From assembly GCA_021292165.1 (NCBI GenBank), contig CM037881.1:4774001-4838000 (forward strand): a stretch of 64,000 nt of DNA. The letters run 5' to 3'. Under the pieces are notes generated by a model. The model was given only the letters and a program-made list of their open reading frames with translations. It was not told the origin of the DNA and made no database searches. Source of the stretch: Shinisaurus crocodilurus (Eukaryota; Chordata; Lepidosauria; Squamata; Shinisauridae). This document shows positions 29,564 through 40,043 of this stretch, one piece after another; position 1 is the stretch's first letter, and each line of letters opens with the position of its first letter. Position numbers and translations under genes: made by a program.

Positions 29564-30405
29564 CTTGTTCTTTTTTAATGTTGGAAGCAAGCTTTCAGGT
29601 TGCACTAAACTCTTCTTCGGACTTAGGTTATGAGATCCTTAACTGATGCATTTCAGTCAAAATGGAAAAGGGCTGTGGACAAGAAACTGTGCAATTTGGG
29701 TTTTTCATGGAATGCCATTTTGTCCCTTGGCTACATAAAAGCCAAAGAGGTTATATGCCAGCGCATTAGGGACATTGAGCTACAAGATCAAAGAAGAGCA
29801 GCTACCCCATATCCAGAATTTAGAGATCAGGGGCTGGTTTTTTTACCCGCATCCTATTTATCCTTTCTAACCATTCCAAAATACAGGAAAGCATTCACAT
29901 TGGCTAAGTTTAATGTGTTACCCTCTGCACTTTTGGAGGGTAGATATAACAGCACCCCATACACTGAGCGTTTATGCCTCTGTGAAGCTGGCATGGTAGA
30001 GACTGTGGGTCATGTATTACTGTACTGCTCTTTTTATCGTGAATTTCGGCACATTTTCATTACTCCTATTTTGCAACGATTACCTGGGAGATCTGACCAG
30101 TTTTATATAGATTATCTATTAGCGGGTCAGAATCTTCAGGTAACTTCTGAGGTGGCTAGATTTTGCGCAGCTGCAATCGCTTGTCGACGAGGGATGATGG
30201 TGACTGTTTGAAAATGTTCTAACTTGTTAAAATCTTGATTTTATGAGTGGGACACATGCCAGTTTTAATCAATTATTTTAACTAATTAATATATTTTAAA
30301 ATATATATTATTGTATCCACTGTGTATGTCTTGTTGGCCTTCTGAATATTACTGTTTTATTTTATTTGCTGGTCTTATGACCGTAATAAATAAATTGAAT
30401 TAGGT
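29564..30405 (+). mobile_element. LINE ORF2 C-terminal fragment with CCHC motif, clade unassigned
   Basis: An open stretch of 193 codons (29630-30211) shows RYNSTPYTERLCLCEAGMVE then TVGHVLLYCSFYREFRHIF, a C-x-C...H...C knuckle downstream of RT found in I/R1/L1-type LINEs. The 3' end is 'cttatgaccgtaataaataaattgaatt' (30372-30400). No frameshift within the 193 codons. 5'-truncated. Confidence 0.65.
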
Positions 30406-31170
30406 TATGAGATCAAACATGGAACTTCTAGGAGAGTCAGGCTGATGGGTTACCTAGTTAGTTATCTAGGTTGAATGTTAACACAACATTCTGTTGTCAT
30501 GTATGATGTCACAAGTGGGATAAGCTCCAAGTCTTGGCAGTAACGGTCAGACTGAAGCTTAAAGCTGTCGTTGGATTTTCTGCCTGGACAGGTGATGAAA
30601 AAGTTTATTTTGGAGGCTATATTAGGTTTTGCCATGTGGGAAAAGTTTGGGAATTATTTGCAAAGGAGGTTCACACCATTCTTATCTGTGTATCTTGTAA
30701 AGGAAATTGAAGCCATTTCTACAATTTGTTGTCCTTTGTGCATAACGTCCTCCTTGTGCAGTTATTTTGTAACTGGACAGCTGCACCTGGGTAGAAAATG
30801 AAGCATAAAAAGCAGCCCTTAGAAATGTCAAGCTTACAAAAGGTGGACATGGTCATGATGTTAGGAAGGGCCAAAGCCTTTTGGGGCTGTATTCATCCAT
30901 GCAAGAACTTTGAGTGAATCGTGATACCCCACAGAAGAAAATGGACATGCTCCCAAGCTCTGGTGCAATATGATCTTGATGATACAACACTGACAGTAGC
31001 TGTGTCACTGCATTTTGCACTAGCAGGAGTTGCACCCACCACTGGAATTCAGCCCCTGAGTGCTTCTCCAAAAAGGAATTTGGCCCTTGGGCTGAAAGAG
31101 GTTCTGCACTTCTGACTTAAGGGCTGCTGCTGCTGCTGCTGCTGCTGTGGTGAGCTAATGGTTTCTTTTT
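30406..31170. other. Intergenic: nothing recognised
   Basis: Possible L2-like minus fragment at 30850-31050 (ttcatccatgcaagaactttgag ... cccaagctctggtgcaatatg). Ends with a (GCT)n run. Confidence 0.35.
31122..31148. repeat. (GCT)n microsatellite
   Basis: Nine GCT units next to a CR1 insertion. Confidence 0.9.
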
Positions 31171-31176
31171 CCTAAG

Positions 31177-31735
31177 AATCATAGAAGAGTAGAGTCGGAA
31201 GGGGCCTACAAGGCCATCGAGTCCAACCCCCTGCTCAGTGCAGGAACCCGTCAAGGCATCCCTGACAGATGGCTGTCCAGCTGCACCTTGAATGCCTCCA
31301 GAGTGGGAGAGCCCACCACCTCCCTAGGTAGTTTGGTTGCATTGTCTTATTGCTCTGACAGTCGGGAATTTTTTCCTGATGTTTAGGTGGAATCTGGGTT
31401 CCTGTTACTTGAGCCCATTATTCCGTGTCCTGCAAACTGGGACGGTCGAGAAGAGATCCTGGCCCTCCTCTGTGTGACATCCCTTCAAGTACTGGAAGAG
31501 TGCGATCATATCTCCCCTCAGTCTCCTCTTCTGAAGGCTAAACATGCCCAGTTCTTTCAGTCTCTCCTCATAGGGCCTTGTTTCCAGTCCCTTGATCATC
31601 CTTGTTGCCCTCCTCTGAACCCTCTCCAGTTTGTCTACGTCCTTCTTAAAGCGTGGTGCCCAGAACTGGACGCAGTACTCAAGATGAGGCCTAACCAGTG
31701 CCTCACAGCAGTAACTGCTATTTCCAGGGTGAGCC
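31177..31735 (-). mobile_element. CR1 LINE 3' end
   Basis: Minus strand: [49 protein letters not shown], then the 3' UTR and ATTCTATG-type end at 31177. Extends upstream into VRPHLEYC...W.P-like codons (31640-31735). Confidence 0.9.
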
Positions 31736-31855
31736 CCTCATCTCGCTGTTGCCCCTTCGGGTGACCTGCGTGTGCAGGCAGGGTGTTATGGGCAAAGGCA
31801 GCCCTTTAGGTAACCTAGTTCCAGACCAAGTTAGCTTTTATAGGTATATAACTTT

Positions 31856-32180
31856 TTAATCAGCCCAGAAATGAATCAGTAACCAGTATAAGTGCTGCAA
31901 AAGAGGTGTCACATGTTCAGATTTTCTGAGCCCTGTCAGCATTCTGGCGGCTGCATTTTTTTGCACCAGTTGGAGTTTCCTCAAAGGCAGCCCAAAGTAA
32001 GGCATATTACAATAATCCAGTCTAGAGATAACTAGTGAGCGGGTTACTGTGGTTTGGCCCAACCATTCCAGATAGGGCTGCTGGGGTATCAGCCTTAGGG
32101 GACAGAAGGCATTCCTTGTCACTGCTGCCATCTGGGCTTCACCAGATAGCTCCGAGTTCAAAGTCCCGTACAGGAGTGAA
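31856..32180 (-). mobile_element. L2-like LINE fragment, second lineage
   Basis: Minus strand reads SLVISRLDYCNMPYFGLPLR, KLQLVQKNAAARMLTG, HVTPLLQHLYWL. These are the same post-RT motifs as the 8772-9263 LINE but clearly diverged. Truncated at both ends. Confidence 0.75.
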
Positions 32181-32224
32181 GCCCAAAGAAGGCACAGAAT
32201 GCATGAGCACCCCCTGCATCCCCG

Positions 32225-32390
32225 CAGGACCGGTGCAAGGCAGTTTGGTGCCCTAGGCAAGATCAGATATTTAGCGCCCCCCCTTCCCACTTGAGAGCGC
32301 TGTATTTTTTTTCCAAGGTGTTTCTGGCGCCCCCTTTAGTCCTGCGCCCTAGGCAGCTGCCTAGTTGGCCTAATGGTAGCACCGGCCCTG
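32225..32390. mobile_element. hAT MITE (CAGGGCCGGTGC family), copy 1
   Basis: 166 bp, TIRs CAGGACCGGTGC / CAGGGCCGGTGC. Perfect 8-bp TSD CATCCCCG at 32217-32224 and 32391-32398. Confidence 0.93.
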
Positions 32391-32398
32391 CATCCCCG

Positions 32399-32902
32399 TG
32401 TGCACTGGCCCCGCCCCCTCAGTTTGTAGCAAGGTCTGAAGAGGAGTCCAACTCACGTCTACTTGAACTTGAGTAGAACACTCAACCCATGCGAATGGGG
32501 ACCCTGCTTGGCCCTCTACCTGGGAATCTTTCCCCAACAGACTGCAGTTGTTGATGATGAAGGAAAGGGATTCCACACATGCTTAGGCTGGCTCTATTCT
32601 TAATCATTACCGCACAGATTCCACAGTGTGCTGGTGGTGGCATGCTGCTGCTGCATGTGTCTGCAAGTGGCACACTCCTGTGTTTGTGTATGACCTTCTC
32701 CTGTGTGTGCCGGTGTGTGGTGTGGCCTTGCATGCTGCTGGGCCTATTTGTAAGTGATGCTCGCCAGCCTGTGTTTGCACTAGGCCTCTGCCTCACCCAG
32801 AAGACACTCGTAGCAACAAATAGGAGCCTTCCAGATGCAAAGACATGCACAGCAATATGCAGCGGGGAGCCACATGCAAACATGCACAGCAACACTTAGG
32901 AG
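32399..32902. other. Intergenic: nothing recognised
   Basis: TG/CA-rich stretch (about 32640-32720) without coding homology. Confidence 0.4.
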
Positions 32903-33393
32903 TGTTGTGATATGTATCACTTTAACCAGCTGCAGCACATTGTTTACACATGGAAGGGACAGAATGGCGAGGTAAACAGGTTTGTTATGTCTTACTAGAA
33001 ACCTTGATTCTAGACTGTGAGAACAATATGAGCTAGTCACATGGTTTGTATGTTCTGATGACGTGCTAACTTGTTTTTCTGTCTGAAGCCATCTTAGAGA
33101 GAAGCTGGACTGCTTTCTCTCTTCTTCTTGGTTCTGCTTGCTGGACTTTGTTACTGCAACAATGTAACGCCTTTGCTGAGGTGGAGTGAAGCTCAACTTA
33201 CTCCACTGGATGTAATGCTTGCTATGCATTTATACTCTGCACATGGACTGTAACTAGGAAATGTATACTCTGTAGAACTTAACTTGCTAAGTGAATAAAC
33301 AGGTAGAATTAGACCTGTGGTGTTCCAGAGTGTTTCCTGACTCCATGGATTAATCTGCAACGGGGAAGCTGGGCTGGTTAAACTGGCACAACA
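32903..33393 (+). mobile_element. LTR-like repeat, copy 1
   Basis: Starts TGTTGTG and ends CACAACA, with a polyadenylation signal AATAAA at about 33294. It has a GTGATATGTATCAC near-palindrome at its 5' end. Related to 36249-36765 in the same orientation. No TSD was found and related sequence continues past the CACAACA end (to about 33500), so the solo-LTR call is tentative. No gag, pol or env seen. Confidence 0.5.
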
Positions 33394-33499
33394 CACTGCA
33401 CGCTGCGCGAGGGGGGAGGTGAGATCTGGAAGATCTGTGTGTGGAATTTCAAGCGTCTGCTAGCACACGGACAGGATTATAAATCTCCCAACCCGCACA

Positions 33500-34600
33500 C
33501 ACTCTGCTAACGCTCCAACAAGGAGTACACCAGATGCAAACACACACACGAGCATGCTACACACACAGTCATGAGCCACACATGCAAATATGGCACACAC
33601 AGACACAAGTATGCCACCCACCCACCCACGTTTCTCTCTTTGGAAAACATAATAACTTTCAGTTATTTGGAGATGAAACATCAACATTTCTGCATGTGCT
33701 TAGTTGAGTAGCATTGCAGATGACAAAAGAAGAGAGATTACCCTAAGAAGAAATCAAGCTAAGCCTCTGGCTTTGATGAATCATTGATGGTGACTTTTGA
33801 TAAAGCATATTTCTAAAGGCTGCAGCAGGCTTGTGTTTGTGGCATAAGGTGAGGAAGTAGTGTGCAGATTCAGTTAATCACCTGTATGTGCACTAACCTT
33901 GTACAGGACCAAAACTATTCATAATCCCAAAATAAAAAAAAAAGAATAAGCAAATGTTGCCTCTCAGCCTGACAGTAGGTGATGCTCTTGCAGAAGGCAA
34001 GTCACTTCTTATTGTCAGAAGTTCTTGTAGCGCTCAACCACTGTTCCTTTCTGAGCTCAATTTAAGATCTGCAAGGCAGTCTGAAGCAGTAAACACAGCT
34101 AAGGAACTGATTAATTCTAGCAGTAGTAGAGCAAGAGGGTTCAAACAGGAGAATGGAGATGTTTGCCTTTTGGCTTTCTCAGTTTAAGTGTAGAGCTCAA
34201 AGAATCTCTTTCATCCTTTAGAGATTTTCAGGTGTAGCACTTGTACTTTGAAAGGCTTTAATGAAGCTGCCCACAAAACATATATAATGTGGAATGGCTT
34301 TTTCACTCTCCGTTTGCTTTTATTCTCGCTGTCAAATGGAGGTGAAAGAAGAGGCGCTCTGACAATATCCAGTGTCGTTAACATTTGCTGCTTTCTTAAC
34401 TCTTTAGACCAGTGAAGACATAATGATCTTGGTCTAATGAACTGTGGCTTATTAGACTGAGAACCACCAGCATTGTGCCTGCATGCTTCCTCCTCCCTTC
34501 TCTCATGGACCACAACGCAAAATATCCGGAAAATCCATTTCTTCTTACATCAGAACTGGGAAAGTATGCTTCAATTGTTGGATGAGCTTTATTGAGAAAG
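33500..34600. other. Intergenic: nothing recognised
   Basis: Starts with CA-rich sequence (33536-33620). No gene or named repeat recognised. Confidence 0.4.
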
Positions 34601-34711
34601 GGATAGAAGGAGTGCAACGTTGCTCCTCTTACTCAACCTCTCTGTGACTTTTTTGATACCATCGACCACGGTATCCTCTTAGATTGGCTTTGTGGGATGG
34701 GAGTTGGGGGC

Positions 34712-35152
34712 ACCACTGCAGAAAAGGGCAACTCAAATGATCCAGGGGCTGGAGCAACTCCCCTATGAGGAAAGGTTACAGCATCTGGGATTGTTTAGCT
34801 TAGAAAAAAGGAAAGTAAGGGGAGACATGAGAGAGGTGTACAAAATGATGCATGGTGTGAAGAAAGTGGACAGGGAGACTTTTTTCTCCCTCTCTTGTAA
34901 TACTAGAACCCAGAGTCATCCCATGAAGCTGATTGGTGGGAGATTCAGGACAAATAAAAGGAAGTACTTCTTCACACAGTGCATAGTTCAACTATGGAAT
35001 TCACTTCCACAAGATGTAGTGATGGCCACCAGTTTGGAAGGCTTTAAAAGGGGATTGAAAAATTCATGGAGTAGAAGGTTGTCCACTGTGTGAACAGAGT
35101 GCTGGACTGGATGCACCCTTGGTCTGATCCAGCATGGTTCTTCTTATGTTCT
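34712..35152 (+). mobile_element. L3/CR1-like LINE 3' end nested in L2
   Basis: Open 133-codon segment (34692-35093): KRATQMIQGLEQLPYEERLQ, HLGLFSLEKRKVRGDM, NKRKYFFTQCIVQLWNSLPQ. The 3' end 'gctggactggatgcacccttggtctgatccagcatggttcttcttatgttct' is typical of this family. The coding part shows few lesions. Confidence 0.8.
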
Positions 35153-35522
35153 GTTCACTGTACTTCAGTGCTTCCATTCCTACCTACAGGATAGGTCTCC
35201 GGTGTTGGGAGAGTGCACCTTGGCCCCCTGGCACTTGTGCTATGGGGTGCTGCAGGGTACTATTTTATCCCCAGTGCTATTCAACATCTATATGAAGCCA
35301 CTGGGAGCAGTCATCTGGGGATTTGGAGATGGCGCCCAGCTCTATTTCTCCGTTACATCTGAATCAGGTGTGGCCTTGCAGGCTCTGGACTGGCTCTTGG
35401 ATGCAGAGGTGGGGTGAGTTTGAATCCTGGTAAGATGGAAGCACTGTAGGTGGGTTGGTGGGTCACAGGTCCGGGGAATAGGTCAGTTGCCCGTTTTGGA
35501 TGGGGCTGCACTCCCCCTGAGG

Positions 35523-35657
35523 CAGTGTTTCTCAACCTTGGGTCCCCAGATGTTTTTGGCCTACAACTCCCAGCATGCCCCAGCCAGCATAGCTGGCTGG
35601 GGCATGCTGGGAGTTGTAGGCCAAAAACATCTGGGGACCCAAGGTTGAGAAACACTG
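35523..35657. mobile_element. Palindromic hAT MITE, copy 6
   Basis: 135 bp, ends CAGTGTTTCTC/GAGAAACACTG. Perfect TSD CCCTGAGG at 35515-35522 and 35658-35665. Inserted in an L2 copy. Confidence 0.94.
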
Positions 35658-36248
35658 CCCTGAGGGAACAGGTGCATAGTTTGGGGGTACTCCTGGATTC
35701 GTCTTTGACACTTGAGGCTCAGGTGGCCTCAAGTGCCTTTGACCAGCTTCAGCTGGTATGCCAGCTAGGCTGTTCCTTGGCTGTGATAGCTTAGCCACAG
35801 TGGTGCAGGCATTGGTCACTTCAAGACTGGGTTACTGTAATGGCCCTCTGTGGGGCTACCCTTAGGCCCGGTCCAGAAGCTCCTGCTGGTGCACAATGCA
35901 GCAGTCAGGCTGCATTGTAACTGGGGCCTCCTTCTGACAGCAAGCTACATCCTTGCCGAAAGAACGGCACTGCCTGCCAATAAGCTACCAGGGCAGGTTT
36001 AAGGTGCTGTTGTTAACCTATAAAGCCCTGACAGCGTGGGACCAGGTTATCTTAGGGAGAGCACCTCAGCCCTTATGTCCCTGCCCAATCTCTGTAATCA
36101 TCAGAGGGAGCACTTCTGAGGGAACCAACAGGGTGTGGCAGCAGGAAGAAGAGTCAAGCACATAATATTGTCAGAGATACTGAGATCCCAGGAGCAGTGG
36201 AGCTTCATAAGGACATAAAAGGATTCCCCTTTTAACCTGAGGGGAACT

Positions 36249-36765
36249 TGTTGTGATACGTATCACATTCACAAGCTGGAGCACATTGTTTACACATGCA
36301 AGGTACAGACTGGCGGTAAACAAGTTTGTTGTGTCTTTCTATGAATCCCGTGCTTTCGCAGGGGTTACTAGAGGGTATGGGAAACAGTATGAGCCTGTCA
36401 CATGATTTATGCTTTCTGGTGACGTACTGTCTTGTTTTGCTGTCTGTTGCTATTCTCTTTGTTGTTGAGAGAGGAACAGGACTGTTCACTCTCTTCACTC
36501 ATGTCTTCTGACTAGTGCTTGCTGGACTAAATGCAATCATGTAATGTCTTCGCTGAGGTGGAGTAAACACCTTGCTCCACTGGATTAAATGCTTGCTATG
36601 CATTGTACTCTGCACATGGACTGTAACTAGGAAATGTATGCTCTGTAGAATATACTTGCTAAAGTAAATAAACAGGTAGAATAGACCTGTGGAGTTTACA
36701 GAGTTATTTCCTTGCTACTTGGATTAATCTGCAAAAGGAGGAAGCTGAGCGGGTGTCAGATTACA
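36249..36765 (+). mobile_element. LTR-like repeat, copy 2
   Basis: Aligns with 32903-33393 (shared 'cacattgtttacacatg', 'tgctatgcatt', 'gtactctgcacatggactgtaactaggaaatgt', 'aataaacaggtagaat'). It holds a perfect palindrome GTGATACGTATCAC at 36253-36266 and AATAAA at about 36667. Related sequence continues to about 36880. Confidence 0.5.
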
Positions 36766-36899
36766 GGGAGCTGGCTGAGAACCGAAATGCTGGAATGCTG
36801 CGCAAGGAGAGGGGGAGAAGGATCTGAACTTCTGTGTGTGGATTTATGGGCGTCTGCACAGAGGAATAGGATTTTAAATCTTCCATCTCACACACGAGA

Positions 36900-37260
36900 G
36901 GCACTCTGTTTTTTCCTTAAATACCCACAGAACTAAGGCAAGGGAGCTTTACATACTGACTAAGCCTGGGGGGCTCTTTGCAGGGGAATCATCCTCTTTT
37001 CACAGATAGGTAATTGAAGCAAAGAGGGTGCTTTGCAGGTCAATGTAACTTTTACGGTTGGGAAACTAAGGTGAGAGCAGGGTCGGCATCAATGGTCGGC
37101 ATAGCTGGGCACCTGCTGAGGGCCCAAACTCCAGCCGAGGGCCCACTGACAAAGAGCTGCAGGACCAGCTGCTCCCTGTCACTGTTGCAAACGGCATCTC
37201 ACCCACCTTTCACTCTGACCCAGACAACAGTGTTGGTGTGAAGGAGGAGCAGTAGATCAT
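36900..37260. other. Intergenic: nothing recognised
   Basis: No gene or named repeat recognised. Confidence 0.35.
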
Positions 37261-37261
37261 T

Positions 37262-37480
37262 TATTTATTCGTTATTTATTTCATTTTTATACCAGCCAAT
37301 AGCCAAATTTCATTTTTATACTGCCCAGTTTAAACCTCCCTGGGCGGTTCGCAGCAATTCGCAAAATACAAAGCACAGATACCATGAAAGGCAACATCAG
37401 ATTTCAATATACAACATTTAACACAGTTTAAACAGCTAAAACCTAGATGGGGATGCAGATATAGCCACTCCTCCATGATC
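37262..37480 (-). mobile_element. LINE 3' tail (L2-like)
   Basis: Minus-strand 3' UTR ending 'ctgggcagtataaaaatgaaat' and 'ataaataacgaataaataaat' (37262-37300). Same type as 63543-63625. Confidence 0.55.
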
Positions 37481-37814
37481 TAGGCATGACTTAAGTCTGA
37501 ATCCAGCTCAGGAGCTCAGATCTTTGTATAATCTCATGGGGGAAAGGAATGGGTTCACTTTTTTCTTCTCTTGAATCACAAAGCAAAAAGGATCTGCTGG
37601 AGTGCCATGGAAGTTTTCTACACTTTAGGCTGGAAAGTATATATTGGTCCAGATTAAAGGTTTTGACAAGTAGCCATTCTTGGCAATCTGCTTGCTGTAA
37701 AGAGGCCACCTGTTACCCAGAAAAAAGAAGATCGTGATGGCTTTAGAACGTCTGTCTTCTTCCCTCTTCTCCCTGCTCACCATCCTACCCCCTTTCCTCC
37801 CTCTCACAACAGTG

Positions 37815-38165
37815 ACCTTCCAGCACTCTTCCAGTACTTGAAGGGTTGTCACACTGAGGAGGGCCAGGATCTCTTCTCGATCATCCCAGTTTGCAGGACA
37901 CTGAATAATGGGCTCAAGTGACAGGAACCCAGATTCCACCTGAACATCAGGAAAAATTTCCTGACTGTCAGAGCAATAAGACAATGGAACCAAACTACCT
38001 AGGGAGGTGGTGGGCTCTCCCACTCTGGAGGCATTCAAGGTGCAGCTGGACAGACATCTGTCGGGGATGCTTTGACCTGGATTCCTGCATTGAGCAGGGG
38101 GTTGGACTCGATGGCCTTGTAGGCCCCTTCCAACTCTACTTTTCTATGATTCTATGATTCTATGA
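37815..38165 (+). mobile_element. CR1 LINE 3' end
   Basis: Plus strand: [19 protein letters not shown] degenerate coding end, 3' UTR 'gggggttggactcgatggcc', tail (TTCTATGA)n at 38140-38165. It abuts the CNNM pseudogene. Confidence 0.9.
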
Positions 38166-39356
38166 TCTCTCCATCCTGGTGTTGAAGTCTAGGATGGTGT
38201 CACTGTTGAGCCAGAAGCAGTCATGTAACGGGGTCATGACTCATGACACACTCCACCGCCTTCGTCCTGAGCTCCAGGGGCCCCTGGATGATACCCAGCT
38301 CTTCCTTCAGGAGGTCAATGCAGGGTTCCGTCAGCTTCAACATCTCCATCAGTTCCTCTCGGTTGCACATGGTACCCACTTCTTTACCGAGTGCATAGTC
38401 CAGGATTTTGCTGATGGGGTAAGAGAGTGGGAACGTGAGCAATAAGACAAATCTGGTGATGAGGATGGTGTTGGCTCAACCTACTGCCAAACTGTGACGG
38501 GAAAAGAGGGCCTGTGGGATTATCTCCACAAAGAGGATGATGGCAAGAGTAAAGACCACGATAGCCTCAAGGTTTGCCCTGAAAATCATGTCAATCGGTA
38601 TATGGTGAGGGAGGTGTTGGCGAAGGCATTGCCTAGCAGCAAAGAGAACAGCAGGTAATTGTCCTTCCTGCAGATGGGCTCGATCGTGGTGGCATATTTC
38701 TTCTCCTTGGCTGTGCCACAATTCTGCACACAATACAAAGTTCCATCGGATCCAGAGACATCAGGTCCCAGGTTGAGGCCACTAAACGTGCCAAGAGCCC
38801 CCAGGAGGAGAAACATGAAGATGATCTGGAGCCAGAAAGGCAGGTCCAATGCAGGGTCGGTGCAAGGCAGTTTGGTGCCCTAGGCAAGATCAGATATTTA
38901 GCGTCCCCCCTTCCCACTTGAGCCCTCCCTCCCTCCAGCCCTATGCTCCTGGCGCCCCCTTTAGCCCGGTGCCCTAGGCAGCCGCCTAGTTGGCCTAATG
39001 GTAGCACCGGCCCTGGTCCAATGTCTTCCCCTCAACCACTCGGAGGAACAAGTTGGGGTCCTTGGGCCGGTACTGCAGCTGCCCAGAACCATCCACGAGG
39101 CACATCATGTAGTTCTTGTAGTGGATGCCCTTCCATAGGGTCTGGACTCTGGACAATCACGGACAGCACTACGGAAGTATCCCATACGTCGAGACGGTAC
39201 AGCTGCACCAGCAAGTCACTGGTCCTTTCAGAGCAAGGGTTCCTGCTCGGGCCAGCAGCCGCGACATCCGAGACAGACATCACAACAAAGTAGGCAACCT
39301 GCCAGGTGAATTCATGGATGCCCTGGCTATAAATCCAGATGCCATTGGTCGATGCC
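38166..39356 (-). pseudogene. CNNM-family (cyclin M / ACDP) pseudogene
   Basis: The minus strand encodes, in broken frames, much of the CNNM N-terminal region: an extracellular segment (KGIHYKNYMMCLVDG, FLRVVEGKTLD), the first membrane helix with [15 protein letters not shown] and [74 protein letters not shown] and [12 protein letters not shown]. These are DUF21 transporter-domain motifs; the paralogue (CNNM2/4-like) is uncertain. Frameshifts, stops, lost conserved residues and two hAT insertions show it is dead. No introns are visible, but CNNM genes encode this region in one large exon, so processed versus genomic origin is open. It may continue beyond 40036. Confidence 0.82.
38852..39015. 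mobile_element. hAT MITE (CAGGGCCGGTGC family), copy 2
   Basis: 164 bp, TIRs CAGGGTCGGTGC / CAGGGCCGGTGC. Perfect TSD GTCCAATG at 38844-38851 and 39016-39023. Inserted in the CNNM pseudogene between KTLD and LPFWLQ codons. Confidence 0.94.
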
Positions 39357-40035
39357 CAGGGCCGGATTAAGAGCATTATGGGCCTGGTGCTGAGGATTTT
39401 GGTGGGCCTTTTTATGGAAATAAATAAAATGAAGACGCAATTTTATATTAAAACAAATTAAATATTTTAATTACCATTAAAGTGCCAAAACTCAAAAACT
39501 CCTGCAGCTCATCAGTAAGGGTCTTCCCAATTTCCCCCAAATTTATTTATTAAAAAAGAAAAAGCAGCCACAACAAAAAGCCAGGAAGCTTTGCTTGACC
39601 AAGAATAATTGTGTTGTTCTTGTCGCTTTGTTTCGTTTTTGTTTTTTTGTTAAACTAGCATTTGAACAATTGAGCTGCGAATCAGAAAGATCTTTTGCTC
39701 GAGGCTGGAGAGAGAGGTCCCTTCTAAATCTGAATATTACAGACCCTAGCAAGCCCCCCCCATGTGCTTCAAAGAAATGTAGTAACAGTGATTGAAATGC
39801 AAAAACCTACCGAAATGCTAATTTGAGAACAACAGTTCTTGCTAGGTCTTGCCTCAAGCCTGTAATGCAGATGTGCTTAGAACACCTTTCTAATCTTGAA
39901 AAAATCATTAATTATGCTGAATGATAACGATCAGAGCTAACTCAAATCGTGCCGCGTGTCCCTATATTGTGGGCCTATTGTCTGCTTTGGGCCTGGAGCG
40001 GCCGCTCCAATCGCCCCTATGTTAATCCGGCCCTG
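39357..40035. mobile_element. hAT element (CAGGGCCGGATTAA family), non-autonomous
   Basis: 679 bp, TIRs CAGGGCCGGATTAA at both ends. Perfect 8-bp TSD TCGATGCC at 39349-39356 and 40036-40043. AT-rich interior without transposase. Confidence 0.93.
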
Positions 40036-40043
40036 TCGATGCC

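Larger units (their letters stand above)
34600..36165 (+). mobile_element. L2-like LINE, RT region, with two nested insertions
   Basis: Left part (34640-34710) reads FDTIDHGILLDWL. After an L3/CR1-like insertion it resumes at about 35153 with GVLQGTILSPVLFNIYMKPL (RT motif), then GDGAQLYFS (the degenerate YADD box region). After MITE copy 6 it continues with VHSLGVLLDSSLTLEAQV and the post-RT segment. Frames are broken throughout. Confidence 0.8.

Noticed and set aside
29406..29633. 75-codon plus ORF upstream of the LINE fragment
   Set aside because: No recognisable domain and no homology I know. The overlapping MITE-like motifs make it unlikely to be coding.
32903..36765. A provirus bounded by two LTRs
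   Set aside because: The interior consists of LINE fragments and a hAT MITE, with no gag, pol or env. The two repeats are also rather diverged.
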